Positions 7,477 through 15,515 of a DNA stretch of 64,000 nucleotides are shown piece after piece. This DNA comes from Gemmata palustris (lineage in GTDB: Bacteria > Planctomycetota > Planctomycetia > Gemmatales > Gemmataceae): the NCBI RefSeq assembly GCF_017939745.1, contig NZ_JAGKQQ010000001.1, positions 7,951,299 to 8,015,298 of the forward strand. The letters run 5' to 3'. The notes below the pieces were generated by a model. It ran no database searches. It saw only the letters and a list, made by a program, of their open reading frames with translations, and was not told where the DNA came from. A program made the translations under genes and the position numbers. Numbering within the stretch: position 1 is the first letter of the stretch; every line of letters starts with the position of its first letter.

Positions 7477-9825
7477 GTGAATGACAGTAGCAACGTCCCG
7501 CTACTCATCGCGGGTTTCTTCCTCCTGTTTGGCATGGTCGCGTTCAGCCTTTGCCTCTTCTTCTTCTTGCGAAATCGGGCGAAGATCATCAGCATCGAGT
7601 CGGCCGAGGCGGTCGACGTCGGCGACCTCGACGACGGTTACTGGAAGACGTCCGGGCGCGTGGTCGCGATGGAGGAGCCGCTCGTCAGCCCGATGACCCG
7701 GACCGAGTGCGTGTTCTTCCTCTTTCGCGTGGAGGAACTCAAGACGCGGACCGTCTCGACCTACGACCACCAGAGCCGGGGCCGGAGGACGGGCACCCGC
7801 ACCGAAACGTACTGGGAAACGGTCGTCACCGATCGGCAGGCGATCGTGTGCGCGGTCAAGGACCGGACCGGCTCGGCGCGGATCGAACTGTCGGACGCGG
7901 AAACGGTCTTCTCCCCGTCGGCCCACTCCACGTCTGGTACGTTTCAGAACTGCCCGGAGCGCCTCCAGCGGACCCTCTCCAAGCGGTACGGGTTCGCGAC
8001 CAAGGGGCTCATCTTTAACAAGGGGCTGCGCTACACCGAGACGGTGATCGAGGAGGGGGACAAGCTGTTCGTGATCGGGGACGTCGAGATCGGGCGCGGC
8101 GGCGCGCCGGTGTTCGTCCGCGGGGACAAGCCGTTCATCGTGTCCGACCGGAGCGAGGCCAAGCTGCTCGCGCACTTTCGGACCCGGGCCACCTGGAGCC
8201 TCGTCGGGGCCGTTCTGGTGGGCGTCCTCACCCCGGTGCTCGCCGCGCTACCGGTCCTGATGACCAAATCGCAACCGGGCCGAAATGACGCGAACCCGCT
8301 CGCCGCGCCCCGGGACGGGCGCGCCGATCCGGGCCGCCCCCCGCAGAACAACCCCGTTGTCCCCGGACCGAACAACCTCCCGCGGCCCCCGCAGAACAAC
8401 CCCCTCCCTCCGGCCCCCGGCGCCAACAATCCCCGCCCGGACCCGATCACCCAGGCTCTCACCGAGCTCCGGTCCCCGGACCCGCTCGCGCGGGCGCGAG
8501 GGGCCGTGGCCCTGGTGAACACCGTGCCCGAACCGGCCCGCCGGGACGAGGTGTTGAGCGCCCTGCGACCGGTGACGACCGACGCGGACTTTCACGCCCG
8601 GACCTGGGCCCTCAAGGCGGTCGAGGCCTGGGAGAAGCCCGGCCCGACCGCGGAGCGGCCGAACCCGGTTCAGGAGGGGCACCACTACCGGCAAGATCCG
8701 ATCAAAGAGCTGCCCGCCGTGGCGGTCCCGTGGACGGCCGCCCTCGACCCGCTGCCCGCGCCCCCGGGCGCTCCGGGCAAGGCGTGGCCCGTCATCCCAC
8801 TCGGGTTCTTGCACAAGACGGTCCGCTTCCCGGCGCTCCCGAGTTCGTTCGTCGCCGTGAACCCGAAGCAACCCACGGGGCAACCGGAGGTGGAAGGGCT
8901 GACGCAGGTCTACAATTTGCAAACGGGGCGCGCGACCGGCAAACCGTTCGTGGCCAAAGTTGCCCTCGGGGAGCGGTTCGCGCTCGCGTCGGACGGAGGG
9001 TACCTGGCGGGCCGGGTGACGGGCGGGCCGTCCGAGGCCACGATCGAGGTCATCGAGTCCGCGACCGGGCGCTCCGTCCGGCGGATCGAGGCCGGGCGCG
9101 GGAAGGACTTTGCCTTCCCGATCGGCTTCGTCGGTGCCGATCGGCTGCTGACCATGACCCACGAGGGCCGGTTCCCGGACGCGGGCGAGAAGACCGAGTA
9201 CAAGGTGTGGGACGTCCGAACCGGTGACGTCTTGTCGGAGTTCTCGTTCGACCTCGTGTACCACACCAAGTGGGCCGGGCTGAGCTGCGGGGGCCGGTAC
9301 CTGGTCTTCCAGGAGGCGCGGACGGTGATCGGCCAGCGCCTGGTGGTCTTCGATCTCACCACCGGAAAGGTCGCCGGGGACGTCATGCTCCAGCCCAAGA
9401 GCGAACCATTCGGCCAAGCGGCCGGCATCGTATTTTCCCCGGACGGGAAGGAGTTCGCGATGCTGTGGCGGCTGGGCAAGAAACCGGACCTGTGGGGCCA
9501 AGTGTTGGTGTTCGATGCGGCGACCGGCACGCGCCTGGCCACGCACAAGCTCGGGTACGAGATGAAGAACTTCGACTCGCTCTGGTCCGAGGGCGGGCCG
9601 GACTGCATCCAGTGGGTGCCGGACGGGTCGGGTTGGTTGATCTGCGGGCACCTTCTGGTGGACCGAAAGACGGGCGGGGTAACGGGCCGCATCGGGGCCG
9701 AACCGAAGTGGCACGGAGAAATGCCGCCGCGGCGCTTCGTCGGCCCGGGGCTCGTGACGACGACCGTCACGAGCGGCCTGGACACGGGGTTGACGCTGGA
9801 ACCCGTGCGGTCCGGCGGGCGCTGA
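7477..9825 (+). CDS. GIDE-domain membrane protein with C-terminal propeller-like domain
   Basis: 782 residues from a GTG at 7477. Layout: a first membrane span (PLLIAGFFLLFGMVAFSLCL); residues ~35-220 a GIDE-type domain (YWKTSGRVVAMEEPLVSPM, TRTECVFFLFRVEEL, WETVVTDRQ, DRTGSARIELSDAETVF, and GDKLFVIGDVEIG); a second span (SLVGAVLVGVLTPVLAALPV); a proline/asparagine-rich linker; a short HEAT-like helical region (SPDPLARARGAVALVNTVPE); and from ~430 a beta-rich region with repeats such as VWDVRTGDVLSEFSFD and FSPDGKEFAMLWRLG, resembling WD40/PQQ blades. The GIDE domain was named from the mitochondrial ubiquitin ligase MULAN and also occurs in bacteria without the RING finger, as here. Its function in bacteria is not known. 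The GTG has only a weak ribosome-binding site, and the ATG at 7249 is the other in-frame option. Confidence 0.7.
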   Translation: MNDSSNVPLLIAGFFLLFGMVAFSLCLFFFLRNRAKIISIESAEAVDVGDLDDGYWKTSGRVVAMEEPLVSPMTRTECVFFLFRVEELKTRTVSTYDHQSRGRRTGTRTETYWETVVTDRQAIVCAVKDRTGSARIELSDAETVFSPSAHSTSGTFQNCPERLQRTLSKRYGFATKGLIFNKGLRYTETVIEEGDKLFVIGDVEIGRGGAPVFVRGDKPFIVSDRSEAKLLAHFRTRATWSLVGAVLVGVLTPVLAALPVLMTKSQPGRNDANPLAAPRDGRADPGRPPQNNPVVPGPNNLPRPPQNNPLPPAPGANNPRPDPITQALTELRSPDPLARARGAVALVNTVPEPARRDEVLSALRPVTTDADFHARTWALKAVEAWEKPGPTAERPNPVQEGHHYRQDPIKELPAVAVPWTAALDPLPAPPGAPGKAWPVIPLGFLHKTVRFPALPSSFVAVNPKQPTGQPEVEGLTQVYNLQTGRATGKPFVAKVALGERFALASDGGYLAGRVTGGPSEATIEVIESATGRSVRRIEAGRGKDFAFPIGFVGADRLLTMTHEGRFPDAGEKTEYKVWDVRTGDVLSEFSFDLVYHTKWAGLSCGGRYLVFQEARTVIGQRLVVFDLTTGKVAGDVMLQPKSEPFGQAAGIVFSPDGKEFAMLWRLGKKPDLWGQVLVFDAATGTRLATHKLGYEMKNFDSLWSEGGPDCIQWVPDGSGWLICGHLLVDRKTGGVTGRIGAEPKWHGEMPPRRFVGPGLVTTTVTSGLDTGLTLEPVRSGGR

Positions 9826-9848
9826 CGGCGCGGTTTCGGCGCGGGGCT

Positions 9849-10787
9849 TCATTCCCGGCCGAGCACCCGATCGACGACCCAGCACCCGCGCACGTGCGGC
9901 CCCGGACCGCGGCAGTGATCGAGCACGTCGGCGCTGTCGCACCCGGCGTCCTGGAGCGCGTCCGCCAGAATCGGCATCGCGCCGAAATCCCGCGCCTCGT
10001 ACATCTGAGCCGCCAGTGCGACCGCGGTCTCGGTGCGCCACAACGAGGAGAAGAGGACCGTGCGGAACGGGTTCCCGCAAATGTCCCGGAGTACCGCCGC
10101 CTGAACCCGCCCTTCCGTCGGTGGTTTGTTCGGGATGCCGCACCCGCCCGACTCGATGACCTCCCGAGACGCCCGAGCCAGCTCTCCAACCGCCACTCGG
10201 ACGCGCGGCACGCACGCCAAACTCGCGCATCGAGCGGTCAGATAGGACTGTTCGCTCTCCTCGTGTTCCGACCCGCAGTAGTGATCCCCGAGGCGATAGT
10301 CCGCGTTGCCGAAGTATTCGTAGGCGGCGCGCGCGAGTTCCCACGCGGCAACACCCATTTGACGCATTTCTTCCGCCGGTACCCGTCCGTCACAATACCG
10401 TTCAGCGGTCTCTAGGGCGCGCCGACTGATCCCGTCGTCGAACAAATCTTCGAGCTGTCCGGTCGGCCCCGGGTTGCCCCTGCTGTCCATTGGGGAACTG
10501 CCAGAGGGCGCGTGCTTTCGGGTCCAGATGTCGTCCCCAAACACGTTCCAAATGCGCCGGCAACAGGCGCAGGCGAACAACCGCGCTTTGCGGTCCCTTT
10601 CGATCGCCTCGGGAACGGGTGGTTGACTCCCGGGGAGGCCCGGGGCTTCTCTTTGGGCGCCACCGCCCCGCTCCAATTGTCCACTCCCGTCGAGCACGCT
10701 CTGATCGACCGCCTCGACGGGCACCCACTGCAGGAACACGAGCAGTGGAATCGGGTCTTCGCACGCCAGCCATTCCGCTTCCGTCAT
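9849..10787 (-). CDS. Conserved protein of a Gemmata-expanded family (CACC and HVRGCWVVD motifs)
   Basis: 312 residues, no signal peptide or membrane span. The start ATG at 10787 follows GGAGGG. The N-terminus begins TEAEWLACEDPIPLLVFLQW; the middle has RKARLFACACCRRIWNVF; and the C-terminus has MPILADALQDAGC, HCRGPGPHVRGCWVVD and VLGRE. I recognise these blocks from a large paralogous family of hypothetical proteins in Gemmataceae, usually starting MTEAEWLxCxDPxPML. No function is known. The FACACC cysteines suggest metal binding or a structural role, which is inference. Residues ~30-70 are an insertion-like charged segment. It converges with the GIDE-domain gene across only 23 bases. Confidence 0.65.
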   Translation of the reverse strand: MTEAEWLACEDPIPLLVFLQWVPVEAVDQSVLDGSGQLERGGGAQREAPGLPGSQPPVPEAIERDRKARLFACACCRRIWNVFGDDIWTRKHAPSGSSPMDSRGNPGPTGQLEDLFDDGISRRALETAERYCDGRVPAEEMRQMGVAAWELARAAYEYFGNADYRLGDHYCGSEHEESEQSYLTARCASLACVPRVRVAVGELARASREVIESGGCGIPNKPPTEGRVQAAVLRDICGNPFRTVLFSSLWRTETAVALAAQMYEARDFGAMPILADALQDAGCDSADVLDHCRGPGPHVRGCWVVDRVLGRE

Positions 10788-11120
10788 TTCAGTGCCCTCC
10801 CACCCCAGGATGACTGATCCGATGCGCGGTACCAAGCCCGTAACGATACTGGACACGAAAAGCCCACGCGATTGTGATCGCGTCCGCGAAAATCTGCCCT
10901 GCACGCGGTCGTTGGGACGATCTGAAATCGCTGCAAATCGCTTCCTCAATAGCGTTTACGCCATTGTCACGGGCGGTGCCAAGATCCGGTGGAGTTTCTG
11001 TGGTCAGATTTTGCCCGCGTGTGTTAATTTCTTACCCACCGATCGTCTTTTACCTACACCCGCTACTCCGTACAGACCCACGAGTACGGACGGGTGGCGA
11101 ACACCCAGTGGAGAAGTCCC
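10788..11120. other. Divergent intergenic region, no gene recognised
   Basis: About 330 bases between the leftward CACC-family gene and the rightward squalene-cyclase-fold gene; it should hold both promoters. AT-rich patches lie around 10980-11060. No clear operator is visible. Confidence 0.45.
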
Positions 11121-12299
11121 ATGCCCCGCAGTTGGTTGCTCGCGACCCTGATGGCCGGTGTGGTGGGCGGCGTGATCGCTGTTCCCACTCCTAAAACTGC
11201 GCTCGCCGCCGACGAGAAAAAGGACAAGGACCAGAAGAAGTCGATCGAGTCGGCGATCGACAAGGGGCTCGAGTACCTGAAGAAGACCCAGGCTCAAGAC
11301 GGTCACTGGGAAGCACAGGGCGGCCAGTACCCGACGACCATGACCGCACTCGCGGGGATGGCGTTCCTGATGGAAGGCAGCACCCTCAAAGAGGGCAAGT
11401 ATTCCGATCAGGTGAAGAAGGCCGTGGACTGGTTCCTCGCGCCGGCGCGCCAGCAGGCCAACGGGATGCTCGGCGACGTCCGCAACCCCACCGAATCGAC
11501 GCGGTACATGTACGGTCAGGGGTTCGGCACGATGTTCCTGGCCAGCGTGTACGGCGAGGAAGAGGACAAGGAACAGCGCGACAAGCTCGAGAAACTGCTC
11601 AAGAAGGCCGTCGAGTTCATCTGCAAGGCCCAGACCCTCAAGAAGCACAAGAAGGCCGAAGGTAAGGACTTGGACATCGGCGGGTGGGGGTACGTGAGCG
11701 CGGCCGACGGCGGGAACTTCGACGAGGGCTCGGTGACCATCACCGCGCTCCAGGGACTCCGGGCCGCGCGCAACGCGGGCATCCCGGTCCCCAAGGAGAA
11801 CATCGACAAGGCCGTGAACTACCTCGAGGCCTGCACCACCACTGATGGCGGCATCATCTACAACTACACCGGTGGCGTCGCGGGCCGCGGACAGGGGCGC
11901 CCGCCGCTGACGGCTGCAGCGATCTGCTGCGGGTTCAGCGCCGGGCAGTACAAGGGCGAACTCCCCAAGCGCTGGTTGAAGTATTGCAAGGACAACGAGG
12001 GCACGTTCCTGGCGAAGGGGCGCCAGGCCCACGACGAGTACCAGACGTACTACTTCGGCCAGGCCATGTACGCGCTCGGGGACGAGAAGTACGGGGAGAT
12101 GTTCCCGGACCAGAAGGAAAAGGACAAGTGGCTCAGTTGGGCGCGGTTCAAGGACGTCTACTTCTCGCAGATCCTCGACAACCAGGATAAGACCAGCGGC
12201 GCCTGGACCGCGGGCGGCATCGGGCCGGTTTACACGACGAGCATCAACCTGTGTTTGCTCCAGTTGGAGAAGGGCATTCTGCCCATCTACCAGCGCTAA
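11121..12299 (+). CDS. Exported prenyltransferase/squalene-oxidase-repeat protein
   Basis: 392 residues. The signal peptide (SWLLATLMAGVVGGVIAV, then ALAAD) predicts export. The mature part is an alpha/alpha toroid made of repeats such as GLEYLKKTQAQDGHWEAQGG, GQGFGTMFLASVYGE, LDIGGWGYVSA, TITALQGLRAARNAGI, NYLEACTTTDGGIIYN and YQTYYFGQAMYALGDEKYG. This is the squalene/hopene cyclase-prenyltransferase fold (QDGxW and GxxGTxxA-like motifs). The catalytic DxDD of squalene-hopene cyclases is not present, and the protein is shorter than those enzymes (~630 residues), so terpene cyclisation is unlikely. Such exported versions are common in planctomycetes and unassigned. The start ATG at 11121 follows GTGGAGAAG. 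A strong terminator follows. Confidence 0.85.
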   Translation: MPRSWLLATLMAGVVGGVIAVPTPKTALAADEKKDKDQKKSIESAIDKGLEYLKKTQAQDGHWEAQGGQYPTTMTALAGMAFLMEGSTLKEGKYSDQVKKAVDWFLAPARQQANGMLGDVRNPTESTRYMYGQGFGTMFLASVYGEEEDKEQRDKLEKLLKKAVEFICKAQTLKKHKKAEGKDLDIGGWGYVSAADGGNFDEGSVTITALQGLRAARNAGIPVPKENIDKAVNYLEACTTTDGGIIYNYTGGVAGRGQGRPPLTAAAICCGFSAGQYKGELPKRWLKYCKDNEGTFLAKGRQAHDEYQTYYFGQAMYALGDEKYGEMFPDQKEKDKWLSWARFKDVYFSQILDNQDKTSGAWTAGGIGPVYTTSINLCLLQLEKGILPIYQR

Positions 12300-12324
12300 C
12301 CGCGCACGCAGAACGCGAAGCAAC

Positions 12325-12367
12325 AACACCGGCGGGCGAAGTCATTCTGGCTTCGCCCGCCGGTGTT
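12325..12367 (+). terminator. Strong hairpin terminator
   Basis: Perfect 17-bp stem (arms 12325-12341 and 12351-12367) with a 9-base loop, followed by a T-rich ATTTACTT, 25 bases after the stop of the squalene-cyclase-fold gene. Confidence 0.85.
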
Positions 12368-12524
12368 ATTTACTTCACAGCGCGTGACAAATGCGCCGCG
12401 GATCAACGCCGATAACGCGGATCAAAACAGTGACAAAGACGGATTGGCCACAAAGAGGCACAAAGGGCACAAAAGAAAAACAGAGACCAAATCATCGAGC
12501 GATACGGACCAAGTCGCGGCTCGT

Positions 12525-12608
12525 CTCGTTTTGGGATCGTCGTAGCGGATTGGACGAGCCGCGACCGCAAGGGAGCGGGGCGCCTCCACTCCCTTGCGGT
12601 CGCGGCTC
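12525..12608. repeat. Palindromic interspersed repeat, copy 1 (family also at 20187-20412)
   Basis: Contains a perfect 20-bp inverted repeat (12556-12575 with 12589-12608; arm begins GAGCCGCGACCGCAAGGGAG). It is preceded by GGGATCGTCGTAGCGG, which also occurs, inverted, at the right end of the 20-kb repeat island. Another GTCGCGGCTCG half-arm lies just upstream at ~12513. Nothing here is coding. Confidence 0.85.
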
Positions 12609-12715
12609 GCTACAGAGAGTCTGAAACTGGACTAACACGTACAATCGCCGCTCCTCGCTTTGCCAAACGCTATTGGCCCGTTTTCGACAGCCACAGCACG
12701 CAACACTCAGCCGAC

Positions 12716-13411
12716 TCATACCGACCGTTCGCCCAGAAGGGCTGCTGCGGCAAGCACCGCCGTTTCCACTCGCAGTACGCGCGAGCCCAAGCTCAGCACT
12801 AGCCACCCGTTTTCACGGGCGCGGTCCACTTCGGAGGGTGTGAATCCCCCTTCTGGGCCGACTGCGATCGTGCCGCCACCCGAACCCACGCGCCCCAAAC
12901 CGGGGCCGGTGTGGAGCACCACACGCGGACCGGGTAAATCCGGGCGTGCGACGAAGTCGTCCCACTTTTGAGGCGCATCAACGAGCATCAACTGGTTGCG
13001 CCCGCACTGCTTACTCGCTTCGATCACCGCGCGTGAGAACTTCTCGACTACCGACGCCTTCGGTTGTACGACGGCGCGCGTGGTTAGAAGGGGAACGAAG
13101 CGCGTGGCCCCGAGTTCGGTGAGTTTCTCGACGAGGAAGTCGGCACGATCACTTTTGGGGAGCGCGGACCCGACCACGAGCGGGAACCCGAGCTCGCGAT
13201 CCGCGGCCACCGGCGCAAGAACCGAGAGCGCGACCGTTTTCTTTCCGGCACTGAGAACTCGCGCGGGGTACTCGTGACCGTCGCCGTTGAACAGAACGAC
13301 CTCGTCGCCCTCCGCGAACCGGCGGACGGCAGTGAGGTGATGCGCCTCGGGACCGGTCAGAACGAACTCGCCCGGTCCGAGCGGATCGGGCGTGTAAAAA
13401 CGGTCGGCCAC
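12716..13411 (-). CDS. rsmE: 16S rRNA (uracil(1498)-N(3))-methyltransferase RsmE
   Basis: 231 residues, normal length for RsmE. It methylates N3 of U1498 in 16S rRNA within the 30S subunit, using S-adenosylmethionine, and has a SPOUT-class trefoil knot. The N-terminal PUA-like part shows RFYTPDPL, LTGPEAHHLTAVRR (conserved HHL.VLR) and GDEVVLFNGDGHEYPARV. The C-terminal SPOUT part shows KSDRADFLVEKLTELGATRF, EASKQCGRNQ (conserved EA.EQS.R) and the SAM-binding AVGPEGGFTPSEVD and LSLGSRVLRVETA (conserved LG.RILR.ETA). A 58-codon gene ends 7 bases upstream on the same strand, so the two are probably co-transcribed. Confidence 0.95.
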   Translation of the reverse strand: MADRFYTPDPLGPGEFVLTGPEAHHLTAVRRFAEGDEVVLFNGDGHEYPARVLSAGKKTVALSVLAPVAADRELGFPLVVGSALPKSDRADFLVEKLTELGATRFVPLLTTRAVVQPKASVVEKFSRAVIEASKQCGRNQLMLVDAPQKWDDFVARPDLPGPRVVLHTGPGLGRVGSGGGTIAVGPEGGFTPSEVDRARENGWLVLSLGSRVLRVETAVLAAAALLGERSV

Positions 13412-13418
13412 GGGCGAC

Positions 13419-13595
13419 TCAGATCTGCTCGACGTGGAGCGTGACGGGGACGTCTTCCGTCACGTTCACGAAGTCCTGGTAGGCGTCCCGGGGGTCGCGC
13501 CCGCCCGCCACCGGGAGCGGCGGGTCCACCACGATCGGTTCCCAGAACGTCGCGTAGGATTCGGGTGCTTGCGGTTCGCGAGTGTCGAGATTCAC
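13419..13595 (-). CDS. Small protein (58 aa) immediately upstream of rsmE
   Basis: 58 residues from a GTG at 13595 preceded by GGGAGG with good spacing. The sequence is acidic and proline-rich (DTREPQAPESYATFWEPIVV, DPPLPVAGGRDPRDAYQDF, VTEDVPVTLHVEQI) with no known domain. The frame is open much further upstream, but that extension has no protein character. Only 7 bases separate its stop from the rsmE start, which indicates translational coupling or an operon. No function can be proposed. Confidence 0.55.
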   Translation of the reverse strand: MNLDTREPQAPESYATFWEPIVVDPPLPVAGGRDPRDAYQDFVNVTEDVPVTLHVEQI

Positions 13596-13828
13596 GAGCT
13601 GGCCTCCCAAAGAAGGAGAGTGTGCGCCCGGTTTGGCGATTCGATTAGTAACAGGTGCGAGTGGAACCGAATCGGGAACGAGTCCAAAACTCGAGCGACG
13701 GTGAGATGGGGCAATTAGTAAAGCTACCCGATCGCGCCCGCACCGGTCAAGGACATATCCGGCCCGATACACACGGCGCACGATCCCGCGCTGAGTTTCG
13801 CTGCGTCACCGAGAGCCATAAGCCAAAA

Positions 13829-13854
13829 CGCGCGGAGCGAACCGGCTCCGCGCG
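13829..13854 (-). terminator. Hairpin terminator for the small gene at 13883
   Basis: Perfect 10-bp stem (13829-13838 with 13845-13854, CGCGCGGAGC and complement). On the minus strand it is followed by TTTT, 29 bases after the stop of the small leftward gene. Confidence 0.75.
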
Positions 13855-13882
13855 CTAATGTTCCTTAACGGTCCGGGACCGA

Positions 13883-14080
13883 TCAAACTTCTTCCACCGC
13901 GCCGCTCCCACCGAGTCGGTGCCAGCCGTCGTTGCGCCACTCGAACACCACTTCGTCCCGCCCGCGCCAAGCCACGCAGTACGAGCCGGAGATGTTCGCC
14001 ACCGACCAGCCGAGCCGGCGCAGGAGTTCCCAGTTGGGGTTGGTGTGTTCTTTTTGGACGAGCGGAGAGAGCGGTTGCAT
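13883..14080 (-). CDS. Small conserved hypothetical protein (65 aa)
   Basis: 65 residues from the ATG at 14080, with GGAG upstream. The sequence includes NPNWELLRRLGWSVANIS and YCVAWRGRDEVVFEWRNDGW, an aromatic-rich compact fold typical of small Gemmataceae orphan genes. No known domain, signal peptide or membrane span. A perfect hairpin with a T run ends it, which supports it being a real gene. Function unknown. Confidence 0.55.
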   Translation of the reverse strand: MQPLSPLVQKEHTNPNWELLRRLGWSVANISGSYCVAWRGRDEVVFEWRNDGWHRLGGSGAVEEV

Positions 14081-14407
14081 GGTGTGGACTCCAGAAACTG
14101 TCCGCGGCACGGCGCCGGCGAACCGAGCCGTTCAAACTTAGAACGAAAACGGGTCTCGTCCTTGCGGCACCAAAGGAAAGATCCGCGAGTGCGGCTCAAC
14201 CCGGCCCGGAATTTCGGTATCAGAACCAAAACGCTGCGCCGAACCGAACGCGACACGGGGGCCAAAACTTCCCGCCCAAATACTTACGGGACCGGCGACC
14301 GATTCCTTCGTACAGAGCCCAATATCGGCCGGGTCCACGAACCGGGTTGATCCGTTCTTCGCCCCGTGCGCGGTACGGGCGTTTCCGCCCGGGCGCGCAT
14401 CCGGCGG
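14081..14407. other. Intergenic region, no gene recognised
   Basis: About 330 bases between the 65-aa gene and the lipoprotein gene. Open frames here are arginine-rich with no features. No clear repeat or terminator was recognised. Confidence 0.45.
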
Positions 14408-15232
14408 TTAGCGCAAGAGCGGCGTGTTCGTCAGGATCGCCCCGCCCGTTACGCCCATGAGTGCGGCAGGGGCGGGGAGCTGCGGAGCGGGAACCGCGTT
14501 GTTCGGGAAGAACTGTTCCTTCGCGGTCCCCCCCGATGCGGGGGGCGCGTCCTTCTCGCTCTTCCCGCCGAACAATTCGGTCGGGAACGTGGGGAGGGGC
14601 TCGCCGGCTAGTTCGGTCCTCTGTCGAATCGTACCGCGCGTGAACGGCCCGGCGCCAAAGAACCAAGTGTCTTTTACCTGGCTCGTCGCTTCAACCGTGC
14701 CCGATTGCCACACCGCCCGCCCGGTGATTCGGTTGTAGGCGAACACCCCGATCTTCGCGACGCCCCGCTGATCGTTCTTCTTCGCCAGTGCGATCTCGGG
14801 GATGCTCGTGGGCAACCCGGGGACCACCGACGGGAGCGACACGGCCGGCGTGCCGACCATCACGCTGTGCCGGTCCGTGCCGACCGCGCCCGCGTGCAGT
14901 TCGACAACGAACACCGCCCGCGTGCGCTCCTCCTGGACCAGCGCGCCGTGCGCGAGCAACTGCTGGCGCACGAGGCTAATGACGTACCCCTTGTCCACCA
15001 CGTCCTTTTCGAGCGGACTGGTGTCGAGGAACACCGGCTGGCCGCTGAGCGGGGTGAAATCGATCTTCGCAACCGCCAAGTCCACCGCCTGCGAGACGAG
15101 GAGCATCTCGGTGGCGGCCCGCGGGCTGTCGGTCATTTTGGTCGTTCCGCACCCGGCGAGCAGGGCGACCAGCAGGAGCCAGGACGCCCGTCGAACGGTG
15201 AGGTGTGGCCGCGTCAACGTGTCAATCTCCAC
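14408..15232 (-). CDS. Lipoprotein, DUF6655-like
   Basis: 274 residues from a GTG at 15232. The signal peptide SWLLLVALLAGC places the lipobox cysteine near residue 28, so it should be membrane-anchored outside the cytoplasm. After GTTKMTDSPRAATEMLLVSQ comes a well-ordered domain with AVDLAVAKIDFTPLSGQPVF, VDKGYVISLVRQQLLAHGAL, VFVVELHAGAVGTDRHSVM and FAYNRITGRAVWQSGTVEA. I recall this pattern as a planctomycete family labelled DUF6655; the label is from memory. The C-terminal ~60 residues are proline/alanine-rich. The start is uncertain because no clear ribosome-binding site precedes the GTG. Function unknown. Confidence 0.65.
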   Translation of the reverse strand: MEIDTLTRPHLTVRRASWLLLVALLAGCGTTKMTDSPRAATEMLLVSQAVDLAVAKIDFTPLSGQPVFLDTSPLEKDVVDKGYVISLVRQQLLAHGALVQEERTRAVFVVELHAGAVGTDRHSVMVGTPAVSLPSVVPGLPTSIPEIALAKKNDQRGVAKIGVFAYNRITGRAVWQSGTVEATSQVKDTWFFGAGPFTRGTIRQRTELAGEPLPTFPTELFGGKSEKDAPPASGGTAKEQFFPNNAVPAPQLPAPAALMGVTGGAILTNTPLLR

Positions 15233-15297
15233 AAGGGCAGCGGGGCCGCACTATAACGCCGCACGGGAACTGTTCAAGAGCACAAAGATTGTGCATG

Positions 15298-15360
15298 CCC
15301 GCTCGTTGACACTCGCGGTTCGCCTGAGTTTGTGGCGAACCGCGAGTGTCAACGAGCGGG
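15298..15360. repeat. Perfect 27-bp inverted repeat
   Basis: Arms 15298-15324 and 15334-15360 (beginning CCCGCTCGTTGACACTCGCG) with a 9-base loop, between two divergent genes. It has no T run and is longer than a usual terminator, so it looks like a mobile palindromic repeat. Confidence 0.85.
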
Positions 15361-15515
15361 TGGAGTTACGCACCCACGAGAACGCAACGGCCCTGGGAAC
15401 GTCCCACCTACGAAAGCTCAGAGGACACGGAGCGGGGGGCGCTTTCTCTGGGACCGCGCCCCGGCCCCGTGTAAACTGTCGGAGCCTGCCACCACCCACT
15501 AACCGAGAGCTGCCA

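Noticed and set aside
8248-10344. 698-codon open frame on the minus strand opposite the GIDE-domain gene
   Set aside because: It mirrors the plus-strand gene, is extremely arginine/glycine/proline-rich and has no domain. High GC keeps antisense frames open.
11121-12299. Squalene-hopene cyclase (shc)
   Set aside because: The repeat fold is right, but the DxDD catalytic motif is missing, the protein is too short, and it carries a signal peptide.
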